This document shows, piece by piece, positions 7,621 through 15,114 of a stretch of DNA of 64,000 bases (its first letter is position 1; the number at the start of each line of letters is the position of its first letter). The notes under the pieces were generated by a model. The model saw only the letters and a program-made list of their open reading frames with translations, did no database searches and was not told the origin of the DNA. The DNA comes from Clostridium_AM sp900759715 (GTDB lineage: Bacteria > Bacillota > Clostridia > Clostridiales > Clostridiaceae): positions 1-64,000 of the forward strand of contig CAAEXF010000087.1 of the NCBI GenBank assembly GCA_900759715.1, read 5' to 3'. Both the position numbers and the translations under genes were made by a program.

Positions 7621-8568
7621 ATGAGTAAAAAATTGAATGATGAAGAAGTAAAGAGTTTAAAAGGACAAGGATATATACTACAAAACGATAAAGAGCATTT
7701 TGTGTGCAGAGTAATAACTGTAGATGGTACCTTAACTCCTGATAAAGGAAAAAAGATTTTTGAGATTGCTGATAAATATGGAGAGGGCCATGTAAGTTTT
7801 ACTACCAGATTAACAGTTGAGATTCCAGGAATTAAGTATGAAGATATTGATAAAGTTAAAGAGGAATTAAAAGAAGTAGGTCTTTATGCAGGTGGTACAG
7901 GCCCAAGAGTTAGACCAGTTGTATCCTGTAAAGGAACTGTATGTAACTTTGGTTTATTAGATACACAAGAATTAAATCGTAGAATACATGAAAGATTTTA
8001 TTTAGGTTGGTATAATGTAACGCTACCTCATAAATTTAAAATAGGTGTAGGTGGATGTCCAAATAATTGTATAAAACCTAACCTTAACGATCTAGGGATA
8101 ATGGGTCAAAGAAAACCAAAGGTTGATAAAGATCTGTGTGCTGGATGTAAAAAATGTGGAGTTGAAAGCGCATGTAGAGTAAAAGCTGCTAATGTGGTAG
8201 ATGGGGAAATTCAAATAGACTTTAATAAATGTAATAACTGTGGCTTATGTATAGATAAGTGCCACTTTGATGCAGTAGAACTAGATAAAGAAGGATTAAA
8301 AATCTTCATAGGTGGAAAGTGGGGAAAAGCTACAAGAGTTGGAACTGACTTAAATAAAATATTTACTCAAGATGAGGCTTTAGATGTTATAGAAAAAGCA
8401 ATATTATACTATAGAGAAAATGGTATAACTACAGAGAGATTTGGCGATATGGTTGACAGAATAGGTGCTGATGAAGTACAGAAGGCACTTGTTGGTGATG
8501 AAATATTAGATAGAAAAGAAGAAATATTAAGTGGAGATAAGCATACTAAACGTGGCTATTCATGTTAG
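7621..8568 (+). CDS. Siroheme/4Fe-4S sulfite or nitrite reductase with two ferredoxin clusters (AsrC-like), copy 2
   Basis: A 315-residue paralogue of the protein at 4550 with the same plan. The siroheme-cluster ligands are C103-x4-C108 (SCKGTVCNFG) and C146-x3-C150 (GCPNNC). Ferredoxin clusters follow at C173, C176, C179, C185 and C204, C207, C210, C214; the first has an enlarged last spacing (GVESAC). It carries about 25 more C-terminal residues, ending in a Cys. It follows the CoA-disulfide reductase by 98 bases and may share its transcript. Having two such genes side by side without AsrAB suggests different substrates or a heteromer. Confidence 0.82.
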   Translation: MSKKLNDEEVKSLKGQGYILQNDKEHFVCRVITVDGTLTPDKGKKIFEIADKYGEGHVSFTTRLTVEIPGIKYEDIDKVKEELKEVGLYAGGTGPRVRPVVSCKGTVCNFGLLDTQELNRRIHERFYLGWYNVTLPHKFKIGVGGCPNNCIKPNLNDLGIMGQRKPKVDKDLCAGCKKCGVESACRVKAANVVDGEIQIDFNKCNNCGLCIDKCHFDAVELDKEGLKIFIGGKWGKATRVGTDLNKIFTQDEALDVIEKAILYYRENGITTERFGDMVDRIGADEVQKALVGDEILDRKEEILSGDKHTKRGYSC

Positions 8569-8640
8569 CGGCTGGATAAATAATTATATGTATTCTTTTT
8601 CTTTCCACAAATAATTTTTGAAATTATACCTTAAAGAAGG

Positions 8641-8693
8641 GTTTGTCTCAAAATAGAAAGTAATTTCTAGGGGGAGACAGCCCTTTTTTTTAT
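8641..8693 (+). terminator. Rho-independent terminator
   Basis: A branched hairpin: outer arms GGGTTTGTCTC and GGAGACAGCCC enclose a small perfect stem TAGAAA-GTAA-TTTCTA. It is followed by eight T. It ends the sulfur reductase transcript. Confidence 0.85.
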
Positions 8694-8706
8694 AAACAGG
8701 CTTCTT

Positions 8707-8757
8707 GGATTCAGGTGGAGGTTAAATGCCTAAGTGGCGGTAGACATCGGATAAAAT
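8707..8757 (-). repeat. Decayed copy of structured repeat R1
   Basis: It holds only the two ends of the repeat, in the same order as the copy at 41790 read on the plus strand: GGATTCAGGTGG near the left and GGTAGACATCGGATAAAAT at the right. The roughly 130 bases between them are missing. It looks like an internal deletion derivative. Confidence 0.55.
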
Positions 8758-8779
8758 ATAATATTACTTACTCATTATA

Positions 8780-8833
8780 TTGACAGATTCAAAATATGTT
8801 ATATAATATTGTTAGAATACCCCCACAGGGTAT
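8780..8833 (+). promoter_or_regulatory. SigA-type promoter with CsoR/CstR-like operator
   Basis: TTGACA (8780-8785), 16 bases, TATAAT (8802-8807). The dyad ATACCCCCACAGGGTAT (8817-8833) lies at the expected transcription start. ATACCC-N5-GGGTAT matches operators of the CsoR/RcnR family, which includes the copper sensor CsoR and the persulfide sensor CstR. In this sulfur locus a CstR-type repressor is attractive, but no such gene is in the window. Confidence 0.6.
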
Positions 8834-8855
8834 ATAAAGTTTTGGAGGGATTTTA

Positions 8856-9524
8856 ATGAATAAATTTTTAAAATTGTGGAAGAAATATTCATTTGTTTTA
8901 CTGATAGCTTTTATCATATTAGGGCTATTTGACTTGAGACTAGCTAGCATAGCTATTATCTGTATGGTTGCTCCCCTTATTGTATCTATTTTCAAAGGAA
9001 GGTTTTGGTGTGGAAACTTATGTCCTAGAGGAAATTTCTACGATAATATTGTTTCTAAATTTAGCAATAAGAAAAGTGTACCAAGGTTTTTAAAATCTAA
9101 ATACTTTAGAAGTTTAGTAATAGTGATTATGTTTACTATGTTTACTTTAGGGATTAAAAAAAATTGGGGGAACTTGTACGGAGTTGGATTAGTATTTTAT
9201 AGAATGATTGTTGTTACTACCTTGATCGGAATAGTTCTATCATTTTTCTATAATCAAAGAACTTGGTGTCACTTTTGTCCAATGGGAAGTATAGCGGCAT
9301 TTATATCTAAATTTAGAAAAAGCAAAAATGTTCTTCAGGTATCGTCAACATGCGTTTCCTGTAAGTTATGTGAAAAGAAATGCCCATTAGGAATAGTGCC
9401 TTATGAATATAAAGGAGATTTATTAAGTCATCCAGATTGCATACAGTGTGGAAAATGTGTAACAACATGTCCTAGACAATCAATTGGATATGATAAAATA
9501 AGTAATGTTGTAAGAAAAGTTTAA
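8856..9524 (+). CDS. NapH/NosR-type membrane polyferredoxin
   Basis: A 222-residue membrane iron-sulfur protein. Two hydrophobic segments flank the first CxxxCP motif (RFWCGNLCPRG, about residues 50-58). A second pair of segments and WCHFCPMG follow. The C-terminal end has two 4Fe-4S sites (CVSCKLCEKKCP and CIQCGKCVTTCP). The family moves electrons from the quinone pool or ferredoxin to soluble reductases. It is a plausible electron donor for the siroheme reductases next door, though it has its own promoter and operator. The ribosome site TTGGAGGG is well placed. Confidence 0.83.
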   Translation: MNKFLKLWKKYSFVLLIAFIILGLFDLRLASIAIICMVAPLIVSIFKGRFWCGNLCPRGNFYDNIVSKFSNKKSVPRFLKSKYFRSLVIVIMFTMFTLGIKKNWGNLYGVGLVFYRMIVVTTLIGIVLSFFYNQRTWCHFCPMGSIAAFISKFRKSKNVLQVSSTCVSCKLCEKKCPLGIVPYEYKGDLLSHPDCIQCGKCVTTCPRQSIGYDKISNVVRKV

Positions 9525-9622
9525 TAACATTTAATGTTTTGTTGAAATTATATAAAGTGAAAAAGATAAGGGTCGATAACATATTAGAAGCGATTTATTA
9601 GAATTATGGGAGGTGTAGTAAC

Positions 9623-10612
9623 ATGAAAAAGAATATTTTAAGATTGACAGTATTAACATTTACAGTAGCTGCTTTTCTTTCATCTAATATTACTGTATTT
9701 GCTAAACCAGTGCAGGTGGAGAAAGGTCACGGCAGTTCAAATCAGAATGTAAATAGCTCAAATCAGAAGGAAAATAATTCAAATAAGAAGGTAGATAGCT
9801 CTAATAACAAGTATAGCAAGAAAGCAGAAAAAGAGGTTTATATAATATCTCATAGACTAGATAAAATCGAAGTTTCATTAAAAGATGTTATGAAAAAAAT
9901 GGATGCATATCTTAATAGTACAACAACATCATCTGCCATAGGTGTTAGTGACACAACTAGCAGTGCAATACAGGGAGATGTAAGTAGTGATGAGAGTACC
10001 GTTGATACTTCAACTCAAGATATAGAAGACAAAGAAAGCAATGAGGAAACTCAGGATTTAAGTGATGATTTTGAAAATGAATATAAAGAAGAGGACGGTG
10101 GAAGATATAATAGTTTTTATGGTAAACTAAATGCTATTAGTAATAGAATTAATACTGTAGAAAGACAACTTAGTAGAATCAGTGATTCTGGTAACCCTGA
10201 GTTGGCTCAGTTAAATAGTAGAGTAGCTAGTTTAAAGGACCAAGTAAAAACTTCTATGGACAGTTTGGCAAAGGTGCAAAAGCAAAGTGTAGATAAGATA
10301 AAGACAAAGTCTAATAAAAAGCAAATGGAAGAACAAAAAATAAGTCAGGATAAAAAGATCTGGAAAATTCATTTTAGTAAAGACTTAAAAGGAGAAACGA
10401 TTAATTCAAAAAATATTATGATAGTTGATTCAAATAATAATTTAGTCGATGCTAGCATATCATATGATAAAAATAATAAGAGCGTAGTAATTGAGACAAA
10501 AGATGGTTTCAATAAAGGTGAAACATACTTTATTTTGATTGGGGATGAAGTTCAATCTAGTGAAGGTGAAAAATTAGATAAACCTGTAGAGAAAAAGTTT
10601 ACTGTAAATTGA
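9623..10612 (+). CDS. Secreted coiled-coil protein with C-terminal SbsA/Big_5 Ig-like domain
   Basis: A 329-residue exported protein. A signal peptide (residues 1-27, cleavage near VFAKP) is followed by a Ser/Asn/Lys-rich linker, an acidic low-complexity stretch (about 100-160), a helical coiled-coil segment (about 165-245) and a C-terminal beta domain (KIWKIHFSKDLKGETIN onward). The last resembles bacterial Ig-like Big_5/SbsA domains found in surface proteins. No catalytic motif is visible. It is monocistronic, with AGGTG ribosome site and its own terminator. Likely an envelope-associated structural or adhesive protein. Confidence 0.7.
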   Translation: MKKNILRLTVLTFTVAAFLSSNITVFAKPVQVEKGHGSSNQNVNSSNQKENNSNKKVDSSNNKYSKKAEKEVYIISHRLDKIEVSLKDVMKKMDAYLNSTTTSSAIGVSDTTSSAIQGDVSSDESTVDTSTQDIEDKESNEETQDLSDDFENEYKEEDGGRYNSFYGKLNAISNRINTVERQLSRISDSGNPELAQLNSRVASLKDQVKTSMDSLAKVQKQSVDKIKTKSNKKQMEEQKISQDKKIWKIHFSKDLKGETINSKNIMIVDSNNNLVDASISYDKNNKSVVIETKDGFNKGETYFILIGDEVQSSEGEKLDKPVEKKFTVN

Positions 10613-10620
10613 TTACTTGA

Positions 10621-10662
10621 AAACAGCTGTTATTGCTATATGGCAAACACAGCTGTTTTTTT
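10621..10662 (+). terminator. Rho-independent terminator
   Basis: AAACAGCTGT and ACAGCTGTTT form a 10-base perfect stem and are followed by seven T, directly after the secreted-protein gene. Confidence 0.88.
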
Positions 10663-10695
10663 ATATAGATAATATTTTAATATGGAGTATGCATC

Positions 10696-10727
10696 TTCAT
10701 AAAATCTTCATAGCAAAATGATATACT
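10696..10727 (+). promoter_or_regulatory. PhoP-type direct repeats and -10 element
   Basis: TTCATA at 10696 and 10707 is repeated with an exact 11-base period, and a -10-like TATACT follows at 10722-10727. TT[ACT]A[CT]A repeats 11 bases apart are the pattern bound by PhoP-type (OmpR-family) regulators. Only two repeats are present. Confidence 0.4.
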
Positions 10728-10760
10728 TTCCACAAATTAATATCTCAGGGGGGAATCATT

Positions 10761-11249
10761 ATGAGTATGACACATTACATGTCACTTTTAGCAGAAAATC
10801 AGCCGTGGAATCTTATAATTTTTATGGCTATACCAGTTATAATGGCTGAAACACTTACAATTACAGAGTTTTTTATTATATTCAATAAAACTAGAACTGG
10901 AGGAATAAGAACTCTAAATAAAGTAATAGGGATTTTAGACGGATTTTATTTTACAGGTATTTTTATTTACTTACTTATAACTGCTGTTATACCACTAACT
11001 AAAACTGGTGGCTGGCATACTTGGGTGGACGTCGTTGCTGTAGGATTTTATTTAAGCGGAGTTTTATTTCTTCTTCCAATTGCACTTATGGAATTAGGAA
11101 TTATATTTAGAAACAAGAGTTTTGAGGAAAAGTTAAAAATTCACTTTATGTTGGTAGGTGGATTTCTTGTTGTTGCCCATATTGCGATGATTTTTGGAAT
11201 GGTAAATCCTGAAATTATAAGCAATATGCCAGGTATGCACAATATGTAA
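10761..11249 (+). CDS. Four-helix integral membrane protein of unknown function
   Basis: A 162-residue protein with four clear membrane helices (about residues 17-40, 58-80, 90-112, 128-150). The conserved-looking parts are AETLTITEFFIIFNKTRTGG, TKTGGWHTWVD and HFMLVGGFLVVAHIAMIFG; the histidines and the GMHNM tail could bind metal or heme. I think it belongs to a clostridial membrane family often labelled DUF6803 or permease, but I cannot prove that. It is monocistronic with an AGGGGGG ribosome site and a PhoP-box-like promoter. Confidence 0.6.
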   Translation: MSMTHYMSLLAENQPWNLIIFMAIPVIMAETLTITEFFIIFNKTRTGGIRTLNKVIGILDGFYFTGIFIYLLITAVIPLTKTGGWHTWVDVVAVGFYLSGVLFLLPIALMELGIIFRNKSFEEKLKIHFMLVGGFLVVAHIAMIFGMVNPEIISNMPGMHNM

Positions 11250-11280
11250 AAGACAAATTTATAAGATATTATAATAACAG

Positions 11281-11321
11281 AAAGGTATTTATTAACAATG
11301 GTTTAGTAAGTACCTTTTTAC
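11281..11321 (+). terminator. Rho-independent terminator
   Basis: An imperfect stem, AAAGGTA-TTATTAAC paired with GTTTAGTAAGTACC, followed by TTTTT. Confidence 0.7.
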
Positions 11322-11327
11322 ATATAG

Positions 11328-11370
11328 TTCACATTACCTTCACATAAGATTCACATCTTATTTTTATAAT
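11328..11370 (+). promoter_or_regulatory. PhoP-box-like triple direct repeat plus -10 box
   Basis: TTCACAT occurs at 11328, 11339 and 11350, exactly 11 bases apart, covering the -35 region. A perfect TATAAT lies at 11365-11370. This matches the TT[ACT]A[CT]A-N5 repeat pattern of PhoP-type response regulators; WalR sites (TGTWAH-N5) are the alternative read on the other strand. It should control the M23 peptidase gene. Confidence 0.6.
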
Positions 11371-11387
11371 TTGCATTGAGCTGTATT

Positions 11388-11434
11388 TTTTATAGGGTTT
11401 CAAGCCTGAAAGTTAACATAATACCCCTATAAAA
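11388..11434 (+). other. Hairpin element in the 5' leader of the M23 peptidase gene
   Basis: TTTTATAGGG and CCCTATAAAA pair perfectly over 10 bases, and TTTCA-AGCC-TGAAA forms an inner hairpin. The left 23 bases match the left end of the MITE-like element at 61007 at 20 of 23 positions. It may be a leader structure or an element remnant. It ends 21 bases before the start codon, next to the ribosome site. Confidence 0.5.
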
Positions 11435-11455
11435 TATCGGGAGGAGGAAGTTAAA

Positions 11456-12604
11456 ATGAGACGAAGTATATCTTTACTAATTACTGTAGCAATTACCAGC
11501 TCCATGTTTTCTTATGCTCATGCAGAAGGAATTGAAGACAAGCAAAATAAATTAAATGAGGTGAATAATTCTATTCAACAACAAAAGGACAAACTAAAAA
11601 GTGTTAATAACAACAAAGAGAATGCACAAAAAGAACTAGAAAATTTGGACAAGGATATGTCACAAGCCTCTGCAACACTTCAGAATTTAAATGGTAAAAT
11701 TTCAGATTTGAATTCTAAGATAAAAGTAAACGAAAAAGAAATTCAATCGAAAAAACAAGAGTATATTAATGAAAATGAATTGTTCAAGCAAAGGGTTAGA
11801 GCACTATATGAGTCAGGGAATAGTGCATATTTAGATGTTATACTAAATTCAAAGGATTTTTCTGATTTTATAGGTAGAATGGATATAATTAAAAAGATTA
11901 TTGATTACGATAAAAATCTTATATCTGATATAAAAGAAAAACAGGAAAGTTTAGAAAAAAAACAGTCAGAACTTGAAAATGATAAAAAAAGCGTATTGAG
12001 CTTAAAAAGTGAAGCAGATGAGAAATACAAGATATTGAAATCAAAGTCTACTGAAAAGAAGCAGTTAGTCGAAAAATTAGATAAAGACAAAAAATATTAT
12101 GAAAATATGATAGCTCAGGAACAATCGGAATCTCAGGAACTTACAAAAACTATTCAACAGATGAAAAAACCATCATCATCATCATCTTCTTCAACGCAAA
12201 TTAATTCTAATGGGAAGCTATTTTGTGTTACAGGCAAACCATATGCTATAACATCTTCTTTTGGTATGAGATATCACCCTGTACTTGGATATAGCAGATT
12301 ACATGCAGGAATTGATATAGGGGTGCCAATAGGTACACCAGTCTATGCACTTGAGGATGGTGTAGTAATTGCAGCACAGTCTATGTCTGGATATGGAAAT
12401 GTGGTTATGATTAATCATGGGAATATAACTTCGGTTTATGGACATAACTCCTCTTTAGCAGTATCTCCGGGACAAGTTGTAAAGGGAGGACAATTAATTT
12501 CTTACTCTGGTAATACTGGTGTCTCGTCAGGACCTCATCTTCATTTTGAAATCAGAAATTCTAGTGGACAACCAATAGAACCTAGTGGATATTACGTACA
12601 TTGA
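11456..12604 (+). CDS. CwlO/EnvC-like coiled-coil protein with M23 peptidase domain
   Basis: A 382-residue exported protein. A signal peptide (1-23, ending YAHAEG) is followed by two long coiled-coil segments (about 25-110 and 150-240), a serine-rich linker (SSSSSS near 245) and a C-terminal M23/LytM domain (about 258-382). The zinc and catalytic motifs are present: HAGIDIG and HLHFE. The family cleaves peptide cross-links of peptidoglycan during growth or division. The coiled coil often binds FtsEX-type regulators, not encoded here. The PhoP-like repeats upstream suggest control by an OmpR-family regulator. Confidence 0.92.
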   Translation: MRRSISLLITVAITSSMFSYAHAEGIEDKQNKLNEVNNSIQQQKDKLKSVNNNKENAQKELENLDKDMSQASATLQNLNGKISDLNSKIKVNEKEIQSKKQEYINENELFKQRVRALYESGNSAYLDVILNSKDFSDFIGRMDIIKKIIDYDKNLISDIKEKQESLEKKQSELENDKKSVLSLKSEADEKYKILKSKSTEKKQLVEKLDKDKKYYENMIAQEQSESQELTKTIQQMKKPSSSSSSSTQINSNGKLFCVTGKPYAITSSFGMRYHPVLGYSRLHAGIDIGVPIGTPVYALEDGVVIAAQSMSGYGNVVMINHGNITSVYGHNSSLAVSPGQVVKGGQLISYSGNTGVSSGPHLHFEIRNSSGQPIEPSGYYVH

Positions 12605-12635
12605 TTTCTAAAGTTTACATAATGATATGATTTTT

Positions 12636-12670
12636 AAAGAGCCCTAAACTGTTAAGCTTAGGGTTCTTTA
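12636..12670. terminator. Bidirectional terminator
   Basis: AAAGAGCCCTAA pairs with TTAGGGTTCTTT (one G-T pair). It sits between the convergent M23 and UPF0060 genes. Confidence 0.75.
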
Positions 12671-12698
12671 GTCCTTAAATCTATGTTTAATTATCATC

Positions 12699-13034
12699 TT
12701 AACGTCTTGGAAAATACATAATAATTAAAACTCCAACAAGAGCAATAATTCCTCCAATAATGTCAGCCTTATCAGGAACAATTTTATCAACCTTCCAACC
12801 CCATAAAATTGAAAGAACTATAAAAATCCCCCCGTAGGCGGCATATACCCTTCCGAAACCAGCATTAAAGGATTGAAAAGTAGGTATAATCCCATATATA
12901 GCTAGACCTAAAGCTCCAAAGAGTCCATACCAAGGACTTCTACCATCCCTAATCCATAACCAAACTAGATATCCTCCTCCTATTTCAAATAATCCTGCCA
13001 AGATAAAATAAAATAACGATTTTATAACATCCAT
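12699..13034 (-). CDS. UPF0060 / YnfA family small membrane protein
   Basis: A 111-residue, four-helix membrane protein of the YnfA/UPF0060 family: FEIGGGYLVWLWIRDGRS near the N terminus, then AAYGGIFIVLSILWGW. The start is set by AAAGGTG eight bases before the ATG at 13034, which gives the usual family length; an in-frame ATG 36 bases upstream lacks a site. Some YnfA proteins act as small multidrug exporters; here the role is unknown. Single gene. Confidence 0.9.
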   Translation of the reverse strand: MDVIKSLFYFILAGLFEIGGGYLVWLWIRDGRSPWYGLFGALGLAIYGIIPTFQSFNAGFGRVYAAYGGIFIVLSILWGWKVDKIVPDKADIIGGIIALVGVLIIMYFPRR

Positions 13035-13439
13035 TTTAAATGCACCTTTCGCCAAGAATGTGATAGACACTAATTACGATAGAATTTCTTATGTTTTCAA
13101 GATCTATGTTAGATTCCTCCTTATGAACATATTGAATTAGGTTAATAAAAAATAATATAAGTTCATATGTTTCTTTTCATAGTATATAGTAATGTTAATG
13201 TATCCGATTTGCAAGAAAAAAACTATTATTGATAATTATTTTAAATTGTTAATGGTAATCAATATCGTTAACAATTCGATTATATATTAAGCTTTTTAGA
13301 ATATCAATGGTTTTATTTATTGGCATAATAAAGTTTTAATGTATAACCCAAAAGTCTCATAAAGTTTATAATTTTTTATAATTACAAAAACAAAAAAGGC
13401 CGCATATACAAAGCATAAGCAGCCTGAGGGTTGTATTAT
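13035..13439. other. 405-base intergenic region
   Basis: Very AT-rich. It holds the promoter region of the UPF0060 gene, an imperfect dyad (AATTGTTAAYG arms near 13234-13267) and, at its right end, the terminator of the DUF2935 gene. No open frame with a ribosome site was seen. Confidence 0.5.
13385..13427 (-). terminator. Rho-independent terminator of the DUF2935 gene
   Basis: Read on the minus strand, AGGCTGC and GCGGCCT form a stem (one G-T pair) and are followed by TTTTTTGTTTTT. Confidence 0.8.
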
Positions 13440-14372
13440 TTATACATTAGAAATTTTACTAAAATTTTTTAGAAGTCTAATATAACGATTCGCTTCTCTA
13501 ACTACATGATCACCAAGCAATGGAACTATTATAGATTTAATATTACACTGAAGTAAGCCTTCTGTACCTTGCTTCTTAAAATCTCTAATACCAATAGTAG
13601 ATTTAAGAGTTTCCCGTGTAACTTCAGGTAGGGGACCAAGATTTACTGTTAGGCTTTTGGCTTCAGCAGTTAATTCATCAAATTTCTCACCGTAGTTATT
13701 AGCTGTATCAAATAATTTAACTTCTGTTGGATCCAATAATCCTCTAATAAATTTTGCGTGTTCAGCCATAATTCTACTCCAGAACATTTCCTGATATACT
13801 GCATCTTGTGCAAAGTTAACTTCCTGTCTATTTTGCAACATAATCAGTGTATTTAGATATAACTGTGCCTCTCTAAGTACATGGTCTATAAGTAATGGAT
13901 AATTAGTAGTGAATACTTTACATGCTAAGACATCTCTTAACAATCTGCTTTTAAATAAAATAATTTCGTTAGCTGCGACCATAGCTCTTTGATTTAATTC
14001 AGTTACACTTCTAACAATATCAGAAGAGTGTCTAGCATTGGTGGATTTAATTAAATTTGCTTCCATTTTAGTGATATTGCAATCGATTGGGATTGAGGTA
14101 TAATATTGAGTTTTGCATTCGGCATCAATGGTCATATCAGTAATTAACTCTCCTGAGTTTGCTACTTCTGGACTGATAATTCCCTCAGAAAGCCTTATAG
14201 TTTCTACTAAGAGTTGACTAAACTCATCTTTTAGCATATTTGCGTGCTGTGCTAAGTCATGATTCTTTGGAGTAAAACCTGCCTCCAAGAAAATGGCATG
14301 TTCTTTAGCAATTCTCATAAAGAATAGATTTAATTCTAAGGATTGTCTAACAAACTCTCTATTAGATAACAT
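13440..14372 (-). CDS. DUF2935 domain protein
   Basis: A 310-residue all-helical protein with two repeated four-helix units (about 5-130 and 165-290). Each starts with a similar segment: NLFFMRIAKEHAIFLEAGFTP and EMFWSRIMAEHAKFIRGLLDP. The repeated E-H-A-x-F motif and spaced histidines suggest a metal-binding ferritin-like bundle. It matches DUF2935, common in spore formers and reported near spore-coat functions; the biochemical role is unknown. It lies 80 bases downstream of another minus-strand gene and has its own terminator. Confidence 0.85.
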   Translation of the reverse strand: MLSNREFVRQSLELNLFFMRIAKEHAIFLEAGFTPKNHDLAQHANMLKDEFSQLLVETIRLSEGIISPEVANSGELITDMTIDAECKTQYYTSIPIDCNITKMEANLIKSTNARHSSDIVRSVTELNQRAMVAANEIILFKSRLLRDVLACKVFTTNYPLLIDHVLREAQLYLNTLIMLQNRQEVNFAQDAVYQEMFWSRIMAEHAKFIRGLLDPTEVKLFDTANNYGEKFDELTAEAKSLTVNLGPLPEVTRETLKSTIGIRDFKKQGTEGLLQCNIKSIIVPLLGDHVVREANRYIRLLKNFSKISNV

Positions 14373-14452
14373 TATAAACTCCTTTTAATTGCTACATTCT
14401 ATTATATGAATTGAATTCTTAAATGGTTACTGTTAACATAATTAATTTTTGC

Positions 14453-15034
14453 TTAAATATCTATATTTTCAAAGCTTGTTGCAAATTTACATAAAAAATC
14501 CTCAATATAATGAGGCTCTAAATTCTGAAGTTCTTCTGGAAGTGAGTTTATATGAATATAAGGGAAGGATTTATCACCATTATAATATTTTACGATATTA
14601 TTATATTTATCTTTAAATAAGTTCTTAGCGCCAGTAATTGATCCGCAGTGAACATATACTCTGCTTGGATAAATGTTGTAATGCGCCCCAATTCTCAGTG
14701 AGCAATCATATAAATTTAAAGGTCCGAAATACTTAATAATATTATTTCTTCTTAAGTTATAAACAGTATCCAGTATATCAGTAAAACATAGACTATTTGA
14801 TATTTTTTCTTTTATTAAATCATCTTTTAAACACTGATACATATTGTTAGCCATATTAAATCTGAGTATATTGTCTTGTGCAAGTACTCTATCATTAGAG
14901 CCTATTTTAAATACAGAATGGTAAATTAATTCATCATAATCTTCTATCTCTTTAAATTTTTCTAGTTGTTCTTCAAATTTTTCCATAAATTTTTCTTTGT
15001 AGTTTTTAACTAATTCATTTAAAGGAGCAGACAT
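14453..15034 (-). CDS. Hypothetical protein (193 aa)
   Basis: A soluble, charged protein of 193 residues; I do not recognise it. The N-terminal 80 residues are helical (LVKNYKEKFMEKFEEQLEKF). The C-terminal half has a mixed pattern with YVHCGSITGAKNLF and a conserved-looking HCG. No signal peptide or membrane segment. The start follows a GGAGGT ribosome site. It is upstream of, and in the same direction as, the DUF2935 gene, possibly in one transcript. Confidence 0.6.
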   Translation of the reverse strand: MSAPLNELVKNYKEKFMEKFEEQLEKFKEIEDYDELIYHSVFKIGSNDRVLAQDNILRFNMANNMYQCLKDDLIKEKISNSLCFTDILDTVYNLRRNNIIKYFGPLNLYDCSLRIGAHYNIYPSRVYVHCGSITGAKNLFKDKYNNIVKYYNGDKSFPYIHINSLPEELQNLEPHYIEDFLCKFATSFENIDI

Positions 15035-15114
15035 GATATTTTACCTCCAGTGTAATAGATTATTCATATAATTTTATGAATCGGTATAGCAAATGATGTG
15101 TAGGATTATATAAA

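Noticed and set aside
11388..11455. A preQ1 or c-di-GMP riboswitch in the M23 leader.
   Set aside because: The hairpin does not carry the conserved ligand-pocket sequences of either class.
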